NCBI RefSeq assembly: GCF_015706575.1
Contig: NW_024037048.1
Span: 9,875,512-9,939,511, forward strand
From: Patiria miniata
Taxonomy: Eukaryota > Echinodermata > Asteroidea > Valvatida > Asterinidae
DNA: 64,000 nt
Reading direction: 5' to 3'
The position numbers and the translations under genes are program-made. Below the pieces are notes generated by a model that was not told the DNA's origin, did not search any database, and saw nothing but the letters and a program-made list of their open reading frames with translations. This document shows, piece by piece, positions 56,146 to 64,000 of the stretch (the first letter of the stretch is position 1; each line of letters opens with the position of its first letter).

Positions 56146-56642
56146 TTAAAGGGAATCAACAACAATTGTAAACATCAAAAACAAAACTACCAAATTTTTA
56201 CGAAATACCTTACTAGGATGTTGGTAATTGACAGTCTAAAGCATCCTGTAAAATTAAGGCACCTGGTGTAAATTCATTTTCAAGAAAAGTGGTATTTTGT
56301 TGGAAAAACCTAACTATTTTTCAACTACTGCTCCAAATTTACCTTTTTTCCAGTCCAAATTGTGTTTGCTATTGGTTACATGTTCATGAACGGGTGCAGG
56401 CCAGCTAGACTGGTTCCCTTACCTTACAATTTTCCGGCATCTATAAATTGATCCATTTCATCTTTAGTGGAGTCAGGGAACCAGACTACTTGAACATTTT
56501 TGTTTTTCTTGGTTTTTCCAGCATTTTCGAACATTAAACTTCAAACATGTCGGTATAACAGTATTTGATCTATTATACTAACCCCTCAAATAACTCATTT
56601 CTGAATATTACGGCACAAGCCAATGATGTACATTCCCTTTAA
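56146..56642 (-). mobile_element. TTAA MITE family D, minus copy, sharing TTAA with its neighbour
   Basis: Reverse orientation relative to 45330, to which it is most similar. Its right TTAA (56639-56642) is also the left TTAA of the next copy. Confidence 0.78.
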
Positions 56643-57186
56643 AGGGAATCAACAACAATTGCAAACATCAAAAACAAAACAAAAACAAAAAAGTTATTAT
56701 GAAATACATAATGGACAGTCAGTGAATGACAGTCTGAAGAATCCTGTAAAATCATGGCACCTGGTGTGCTGACATTAACAAGAAAAGTGGAATTGTTGCA
56801 TCAATTTCCAACGATAGTCGGCCGACCATCGTTGGAAAACAACTGTTTTTCTTTCAAATATTGCCCCCCCCCCCTTTACCATGTTCAGTTAGTCCGCATT
56901 TTGTTTGCAATCGATTACACATCTATGAACAGGTACAAGCAAGCTAGACTGGTTCCCTGACCTTAACAATTCCACGACGTCTATAAATTGTTCTGTTTCA
57001 TCTAAAGTAAGGTCAGAGAACCAGACTACAAGAACAATGATTGTTTTTTCTTGTTTTTTTTCCAGCATCCACGAACGCAAAACTTCAAACAAGTCAGTGT
57101 AACAATATTTGCTTCAAAAAACTAACCCCCACATCCATACATTTTTGAAAATTACAGCAAAAGCAAATGTTGTGTATTCCCTTTAA
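56639..57186 (-). mobile_element. TTAA MITE family D, minus copy, second of an abutting pair
   Basis: TTAAAGGGAATCAACAACAA to TGTTGTGTATTCCCTTTAA. Interior closer to 46406 than to its abutting neighbour. Confidence 0.76.
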
Positions 57187-57880
57187 AAGCAAATGGTGTA
57201 TATTCCGTTTAACTTAAATGGCTCATTCAGTATTTCCTTTGAAGTTCATCTTTAGCGTCCAATTCGTCTCATTTTTTCAGACTTACAAAATTATCGCTGT
57301 TTCTGGAGGTGTTTTGAGGTTTTGTTGATCAAAATTCATGAGCAGAGCAATGATGTTATATGGGGATGCTTCACTGCAACATGTGCAAAGCGAGGCATAA
57401 TTATTTGTACAAAATACAGTTTAAAATTTATTTTATGGCCCCGGCGAGTTATGCTGTACAAGAATGTTCATATTTATGAAAATTTCTTAGTTTTGGATAT
57501 AATTATATACATAACAGTATATCTTTATGCAGGTAGGTCCCTATATACAATCTTAAACAAATGTGTTTTTTGAAAGACAAAAAATCAAACTCATATATGA
57601 TGAATTTGAATTACACTTCGGCTTTTCCTAGTGAAAAACATTTCCAAATACAAAACTTCACACTTGTATTTCCTTGGGCTAAAAACCAGAAATTATACCA
57701 CCCACCCCCCCCCCCAAAAAAGGCACGATGGTGACGTTTTTTATAAGCTTGAGGTGAGGACCTGTTCAGAGACTTTACAACACCAATACAGAATTTCACA
57801 TCTTGGTAAATTAATATAAAAGAAAATAAGAGGTTTTAAAGAGTTTTAGTTCCGTGCATTCATAAAAACTGTGCAGGTTT

Positions 57881-58165
57881 AAAGCCGGTGTCATATGAAA
57901 ATCGGACTCGCATGAAAATCGAACTCTTTTTCCCTTTTATTGGTTAAACCCTCTCACGTGACCGGTCCCTCTCCTAATTATCTATGCATGAGCATGCGCA
58001 ATACCACCAAAGAGTCCGTATTTCATAAAACCTATTAGGTTTTTCATGCTACACCTGTCCATACTCGAACGCAAACGTAAATTTGTGATTTTTTCGCACA
58101 GCGATGCTTCGTGACGTCAAATTCGCATCGCATTCGCATGAACTATAAAGTGTGAACCGGCCTTT
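57881..58165. mobile_element. Probable small MITE downstream of the second Ig gene
   Basis: AAAGCCGGTGTCATATGAAA at left, CTATAAAGTGTGAACCGG and CCTTT at right form weak inverted ends; the interior has repeated TCGCATGAA words. It ends 70 bases from the stop codon. Confidence 0.45.
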
Positions 58166-58236
58166 GCCCTACAGGCTACCAACCTGTTTAAGGCTAAAAA
58201 ATAAGTTAAAAATTGCATTTTGTGTGTGTGTGTTTA

Positions 58237-59817
58237 TTATTCGATAATTTCTAAGTAAACAGGGTTTTCTACTACCATTGGTGGTCTTTTCGAGTGGTTA
58301 TTTGAGTAGGGTATCTCATAATCCCAGCACATGTCACTGTCGCCTTGCTCTAAAGTTGGTGCCGACGGGAGAACGCCGTGCTCCACTGTCTCGTAATCGC
58401 TACAACTCACATTCGGTTTCCGTAGTATCGTGTAACCGTCCTCCGATACCTGCACGCCGTTCTGGGCTCTCAGCTGTTGTTTCATGGGCAGGCCCGCTGC
58501 TGGAGTCGATTCCGGTTGGTTCCGATTCTGCCGTTTCGCTTTTCGCTTTCGGCGTCTCTTGATGATGTAGACGATGAGGATGATGGCTAAGGCGCCTACA
58601 GCGAGGCCGGCCACCGCGCTGACTATGATGAGCTCCATCGACATGTGAGTCGTGTCGTCTGTCCCCGGTAGGTTTGTCACCTCATCACCTGGTGACACCG
58701 TCGATGACACCCGCGACGATGACAATGGCACTGATGATGTCCACGTTGTTGCCGGCTGAGCTGTGGTCGTGTCAGCATCGGAGGTCTCTTGTACCCCAAG
58801 GACGTCAATCGCTGCTTCGGCCCGACCTAGTACCCCACCTTGGAAGTTCAGCTCACAAGCCAACACAGCACCTTCGTCCGATTTCTTAATCCGTCCCATC
58901 GTCAAGCTCTTCGTATCAGACGAAATTTCAAACCGTCCCCTGCCGTTGACGAGGATCTCGTTCCCGTTTAGGAACCACGTGTAGCTGCTATCGGGTGGCG
59001 CGTCATCGTCTGCCGCGCAGGTAAACGTCGTACCGCCTTCTACTGGTAGCGATACCGAATCGGGCATGATTCGAACTCGGGGAGGTGTGGCTGCGGGGAT
59101 TAAGGTACAGGACCGCGGCTCATCCCAGGCGAGGCTGTCCGCATAACAAGTGAACTCCTGCCCAATATCTGCCGGCTGGATGACCCGATCGATGGAGACC
59201 CTTCCCGGGGCGTCTTGAATCAAGACTGTCCTTCCCCGCTTCCATCCGAGGGAAGCTGGCGGGATGCCTTCCGTAGACGTGCACTCAAGACGGACAGCGT
59301 CTCCAACTTTGAAGAAACCCGGAACCGAAGACGAGGCATCATCCACGGGCATCATTTGGCAAATAGGCGAAGTGATATCAGGGGGAACCACTACCTGAAG
59401 CTCAACGGATGCCGGGGCGACATTGCTACCTCCCTGTTGGTATCCACACCTGTACTCCCCCGAGTCTCTTCGATTCGCGCTGGTAATCTCCAAGGTGTAC
59501 TCTCCTCTTCGACGGTTACCAGTGATCCTATACTCCCCGGTGGCTGGTCTGGCCCCGGCCTCTATGTCCGCATCCCGGCTGATCGGCACGAACTCACCGT
59601 CCACGACGCGGTACCACCGGAGTTTCTCTTTGGGCGATTTGCCTTCCACTGTGCACCCCAACATGGCCGTCTGCCCTTCTCTTACAGCCAGTTCTGGAGA
59701 GTTTGTGACGATAGAAATCCCCTTAACTCCCACACTGCAGACGATCAGAAACAACAGAACCAAAGCACCGCAGATGGACTTGTAGAAAGCATCCATACTG
59801 CTTGGGTCATCAATCAA
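58237..59817 (-). CDS. Three-Ig transmembrane receptor with NPxY and YxxPhi tail motifs
   Basis: One open frame of 526 codons, no intron. Start either Met1 or Met8; Met8 gives a tidy signal peptide (MDAFYKSICGALVLLFLIVC). Ig domains: C55/W69/C124 with DSGEYRC, C179/W192/C224, C267/W281/C321. A Ser/Thr-rich stalk (about 343-392) suggests O-glycosylation. Membrane span about 395-419, stopped by KRRRKRK. The tail of about 105 residues has five tyrosines in short motifs: GYTIL (Y462), SDYETV (Y475, fits the ITIM/ITSM pattern), DYEI (Y500), PYS (Y504) and NPVYLEI (Y521), which combines NPxY with YxxI. Same domain plan and many matching positions as the gene 5 kb downstream (VVVPPD, GxPPAxLxW, TPP, EGAVxAC), but an unrelated tail. 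Probably a signalling or endocytosed surface receptor (inference). Confidence 0.88.
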   Translation of the reverse strand: MIDDPSSMDAFYKSICGALVLLFLIVCSVGVKGISIVTNSPELAVREGQTAMLGCTVEGKSPKEKLRWYRVVDGEFVPISRDADIEAGARPATGEYRITGNRRRGEYTLEITSANRRDSGEYRCGYQQGGSNVAPASVELQVVVPPDITSPICQMMPVDDASSSVPGFFKVGDAVRLECTSTEGIPPASLGWKRGRTVLIQDAPGRVSIDRVIQPADIGQEFTCYADSLAWDEPRSCTLIPAATPPRVRIMPDSVSLPVEGGTTFTCAADDDAPPDSSYTWFLNGNEILVNGRGRFEISSDTKSLTMGRIKKSDEGAVLACELNFQGGVLGRAEAAIDVLGVQETSDADTTTAQPATTWTSSVPLSSSRVSSTVSPGDEVTNLPGTDDTTHMSMELIIVSAVAGLAVGALAIILIVYIIKRRRKRKAKRQNRNQPESTPAAGLPMKQQLRAQNGVQVSEDGYTILRKPNVSCSDYETVEHGVLPSAPTLEQGDSDMCWDYEIPYSNNHSKRPPMVVENPVYLEIIE

Positions 59818-60002
59818 TGGAATTCAGGAATACAAAAATCATTCAAAATGTTGGAAAGATAAGCCGACTGTCCTCGACACGTGTGGTGCTAAAAGTGCTT
59901 TGTTTTAGTGCTGTGCGTGTTGTTTAATAAGACAACATCCTTTTTTTACTTCGGGAACTTGTGTCATTGCGTGGTTTTCCGGTATCCGAAGGCTGGTAGC
60001 TG

Positions 60003-60020
60003 TGACGTCACCGTCACGTG
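60003..60020. promoter_or_regulatory. CRE and E-box cluster upstream of the second Ig gene
   Basis: A palindromic TGACGTCA at 60003-60010 is followed four bases later by CACGTG at 60015-60020, about 190 bases upstream of the start codon at 59817. CRE plus E-box is a common proximal-promoter pair. That this is the promoter is inference. Confidence 0.35.
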
Positions 60021-60138
60021 GTATCTACAGCTACATGCGGTTACTGGGAGCCTGTTGGGTTGGTATGGCAACACCGTGGCGCCCCGGCCGGACAGGGCAA
60101 GCCTTGTAAAGCTGGACACAGAGAGCACACATTATATT

Positions 60139-60300
60139 CAGTGGGAGACGTTTGAGACGTTGGTGGCAGCAAAAACACGGTCCCTTTTGCATTGTTTAAT
60201 TTGCGTCATATTGAGCATGCGCGGTTGAGCTTAAACATGACGTAAACAATTGAAAAGGACCGGTGTGTTTGCTGCCACCAACGTCTCAAAAGTCTCCCAT
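60139..60300. mobile_element. Fold-back MITE of about 160 bases
   Basis: CAGTGGGAGACGTTTGAGAC at left, GTCTCAAAAGTCTCCCATTG at right; arms pair over about 60 bases (GTTGGTGGCAGCAAA against TTTGCTGCCACCAAC). CARNG-type ends suggest hAT, but no TSD is evident. Confidence 0.7.
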
Positions 60301-61077
60301 TGACCGGCAGATTGGTTATTCAGTTTTCACATAGGTAGTCTGTTCATGCATCTAGTCCACAAAGTGGGACGGATTCAGCCCATTCATTGGCATTATGGGG
60401 TAATCCTATAAAATAGCACTGCCCGGTTTACAAGTAACATTCAGTCAGTCAGTCAGGCAGTGAGATAGGTAAAAAGGACACTATATAAGCTTGTCACTGG
60501 GACCAAATAATACTGGTTTTTAAAAGGTTTCCATGTGGATTGTTTTATTTACATGTACCTTTAAGATTCTATTTATTTCATAATACCCTTGTTTAGTTGT
60601 TTGTTTTTGTAGTGGGAAGTTGAAATGCTGAGTACCTGTTCCGTATTCCCCTCGGCCTTCCACACATCCTGCGCGCTAATAGCGCGATGTTAACTCAACC
60701 ACAAAACAGCCGTCGTGCGCGTGTGTTGTGCTTTTCAAAGCACATGCGTCACTTTGAACCAATAATAAGAGGCCTTTCATAAAAACCGCTTGCCCATATA
60801 TGGTCATTTGGCTTCCTGCTGAGGTGTGCAGACAGGGGGCGGGTTTTTGAAATACGATTGTGGGCGCTATTGTGACACGGACCTATAAATCCACAAATAT
60901 GAATTTATGATTCGGAAATTTTAAAGAGACAGGACAGAAATTTCAATTTCACTCACAATTTGAAGACTACTTTGTAATAATTACAAAGAAAAGGGGTGAA
61001 GTTGTCAAAAATAATCTGCAGACACATCGTGAACCAGTTCAAGCTGTATCCCCCATAGAGCCCGCCCCAAACGGGCC

Positions 61078-61490
61078 AGGGCGCTGTGGTCCAATGGTTA
61101 CGGTGTTCGACTCGTGTGCCGTGGTACATGGGTTCGAATCCTGACCGTGGGAACATGGTGCTTGTGCTCTTGAGCAAGGCACTTTACCATTATTGTTTCG
61201 TCCTTCGGATTGGACGGAAAGCCGTAGGTCCCGTATGTTGTGTAATGTATTTTAAATAACCCAGTAACTCTTATCGCTAAGAAAGGGGTTTGCCCTGGTG
61301 TTTCTGGCAGTGGCTGCAATATGCGCCGCAGCACCTTGTAAACCCTTTATAAAGGTGCTGCATAATGGGTCTCATATTTCTCATCAACTTCATTTACCTG
61401 TCTTTAGAAATAGACATAATTACCAGCGCCTCGAGTACCTAATTATGGTGGATACGTGGTCTATATAAGACTCCGGTATTATTATTATTG
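61078..61490 (+). mobile_element. tRNA-derived SINE, full length
   Basis: GCGCTGTGGTCCAATGGTTA head, box B GGGTTCGAATCC intact, CTTCGTCCTTCGGATTGGAC, ATAAGACTCCGGTATTATTA tail. Of the three relatives this has the best-preserved promoter boxes. Confidence 0.82.
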
Positions 61491-61494
61491 AATG

Positions 61495-64000
61495 TGATTA
61501 AATGTTAAATTAATTTTCAGATCCAAAATTTAAATGATCTATTTCATGTGACCTTGCATTATTTTGTTGCTTGAAATTTCGTTGAGATTTTATTTTACCA
61601 AATAAGTCAAATGATTGTTAAATTGTAACATCATAGATTATTCATATTCTGACCTGTACTTAAACCAAAATACCCAGAAACGTCAAATTCTGTCCCCAAA
61701 TTTCCCCACAAGTATTTGGCTTCCGGCCCTGTCGGAAATAGATGACAATTAGTACCACTACATTGACGTAGTTCTGATTGACGGATTTACTACAAGTATG
61801 GTTAGCCGCAGTTATTACAAGTTCGTTGTGTTTGCGTAGTCATGTTACATCGGTGTGTCAACCGTCATGTTTCATTGTCATTGAAAATACATGGGCGGTG
61901 TTGGGGCAATATTGACCACACGGCCACATAGTCTATTGTACTGTCAAGGTACACACGGTGTACAAACATTGAGTAGGCCTGCAAAAATATTGCTTTGATT
62001 GTTTTGTCATGCATGTTGAATCAACAAAACGGAGTAACGTAATTGATTTCAAACATGATTTCTCGATCAAGATTATTTGCAAAGCAAAGTGATAGTGCGT
62101 GCACTTTAAAAAATAAAGGCAAGTTTGTTATTATCAACAATTTTGTAACAAAAATTCCTTGGAACATATTTCCCCAGAACTGACAAGCAGGTCATACGTG
62201 ATTTGAAAACATTTACAACAATCATTTATGTTGTGTTTTCCCAACAAATGTAGACATAAGCAGCGAACGTCGACCTCGGCCTCATTTTGGCAAGGTCAGA
62301 TTTTTGACGGGTGGGAACGCATCAAAGTAATTGAATCTATATCGGTATCACTGGACTCAGATTGTGCGTTTTTATTGGACAACACTATTACGTGTTAAAA
62401 AGTTGGCTACAATTGATTAAAGTCTTAAACAGGTTCCCAGTCCCTCCATCTTCGATTCTGACTTGGATAGTGAGCGGGAACCAGTCTATTAATTGTCGTC
62501 TACTATTGCAGGCCGACATTTTAACAACATGCAGTATATAAGCTTTTTGTATCTTTATTATGTCCTCATAATCATCCGGTCTCTGATATGCTTTAGAAAA
62601 TTTTATTTAAATAAGGATAAGTAGAATCCAGAAAATGTACTTTTCAAAACATAAAAAACATAAAAAATATACCCAAATATGGGAACAAATATATTACACG
62701 GCATGTATTAAAGATTTAGGCAAATTAGGCACCCTTCCCAAAAGAATTTCAGATGCCACCCCTTCTAAATAACTTCTCAAGGGCTATAAGAATCTATCTG
62801 CCAAGTTTGGTGCTTTGGACCAGGCGGTCACGATTCCGACCATTAGGCTATGCCACCTGACTACCAGGCGTCTAAGAATCATCAGAAATAGTCAGAATCT
62901 TTTAGTCAGGGAACCATCTCCATATATCTCTGTATATATGGAGATCAATGGCAGTTAATAATTCTGTATATAAAGTGCGCGTGTTGCGTGCAAAGGAATG
63001 TCAAAAAGTTCCGGGTTTTGTTGTTGCGGTTTTCACACATATTGAGTGGTCATTATTGTCTCCAATGTTATCAATTCAAATCCGTTCCGCAGAATACGCA
63101 GGCGAGCGCCGACAAATATAGACTTCAAGGACATTTGGTGGTGGTATTATGATCTGAATTCCTTGTCCACTTTAGTGGCTAACCTTTTCACAACTTGAGA
63201 GCTAGTCCAAGCTATTGTGGGTTTTGATCTTGGACGAGGATTTAATGGATTATAGGCGGATGGATAAACACACGAAGTTAGCGTTTATTGTCAGATCACT
63301 TAAAACATTATCGCGCCTCATCAGAGACAGAGAATATTAAGCTCCCAAAATGGGATTTGAAGGTAGATTTTAAAGGCTAGTTTTGATGTATCGTTTTCCC
63401 ATGGCAAACTGTCAAGGTGAACTTTTGAATAGTTTTATTTGGAAGCATACTTGCGGAATTTTGTGTTTATAAAAAAAAAGGATTTGCATTATGAACATTT
63501 GGCTTACTAGCGCGACAAAACTGAAGGTTGTAACTTGCGAACAAAGATGCCATGGTGGTGAAAATATGTTTTGGAGTAATTACAGGTGTAGTGTGTAACT
63601 TTGCTCTCTGTGAAATACGGAGTCATTGGCTGTACTGCGCATGCTTCGGTAGACGTAATTAGAGTAGTGACAGGTCATGTGTGCCTTATAGTCCACGAGA
63701 CTAGATTTCGCAGGAGTCTAACTTTCATACGACACCGGACTAGATTTCTCTTCGAAGTATATCGGCCCAAACAAGGGCCGGGTGGGGTTCAGCTTTTCCA
63801 CTGTGAAAAATGGTGAGGCAGAATATCATGCATGTCATTCAAAAAATAGGGATAGGCGAAGTGTCTTTTCCTTAAACTAGTATTACATGTATTGATAACA
63901 CAACATGCGATTAAAGTTTACTTTACAATTTCGGGGGACGATAAGATAATGTTATCGATTCTTTTCATTCGATCCGTTTGTGGTTTGAGGTTTGATTCGA
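61495..64000. other. Terminal intergenic stretch
   Basis: No gene recognised. A GGTTCCC..GGGAACC hairpin at 62428-62492 is the same motif found inside TTAA family D. The remainder looks unique. Confidence 0.4.

Noticed and set aside
59215-59862. 215-codon plus-strand open frame
   Set aside because: It is antisense to the second Ig gene, lacks recognisable domains, and its openness follows from the codon bias of the real gene.

Overview
The window is animal (metazoan) genomic DNA. It has spliced genes with GT-AG introns, tRNA-derived SINEs, LINE remnants and dense miniature inverted-repeat transposons (MITEs). The myosin is very close to vertebrate MYO1E/MYO1F as I remember those proteins. 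With the repeat content this suggests a marine invertebrate deuterostome (amphioxus, hemichordate or echinoderm), but I cannot fix the species from sequence alone.

Plus strand, 879-43334: 24 exons of one long-tailed class I myosin (MYO1E/MYO1F type). All junction phases agree, the exons sum to 3186 nt, and they encode 1061 residues plus a TAA stop. Only the first roughly 45-50 residues are missing, upstream of the window. The order is motor, one IQ motif, TH1 membrane-binding tail, proline-rich TH2 and SH3. The introns are packed with mobile and tandem repeats: a MULE-like MITE, three hAT-like elements whose interiors are self-complementary satellites (each with a target-site duplication), palindromic mariner-type MITEs, several TTAA-flanked MITE families, SINEs (two expanded internally), two LINE fragments, a 23-bp minisatellite of about 42 copies and a 148-bp satellite. 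Two exons have partial, apparently dead copies of themselves in the following intron.

43335-51291: no convincing gene. It holds the probable myosin 3' end (AATAAA at 43514), more TTAA MITEs, a hAT-like composite, and G/C homopolymer tracts.

Minus strand, 51292-53166 and 58237-59817: two neighbouring, divergent paralogues. Each is one uninterrupted reading frame coding for a signal peptide, three Ig domains, one membrane span and a cytoplasmic tail with ITIM-like, YxxPhi or NPxY tyrosine motifs. They look like cell-surface adhesion or inhibitory-type immune receptors. The tails and linkers differ strongly while the Ig plan is shared, so they are an old tandem pair. I regard this pair as the most interesting biological content of the window.

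59818-64000: upstream flank of the second Ig gene with a CRE/E-box cluster, a fold-back element and one SINE; no further gene recognised.
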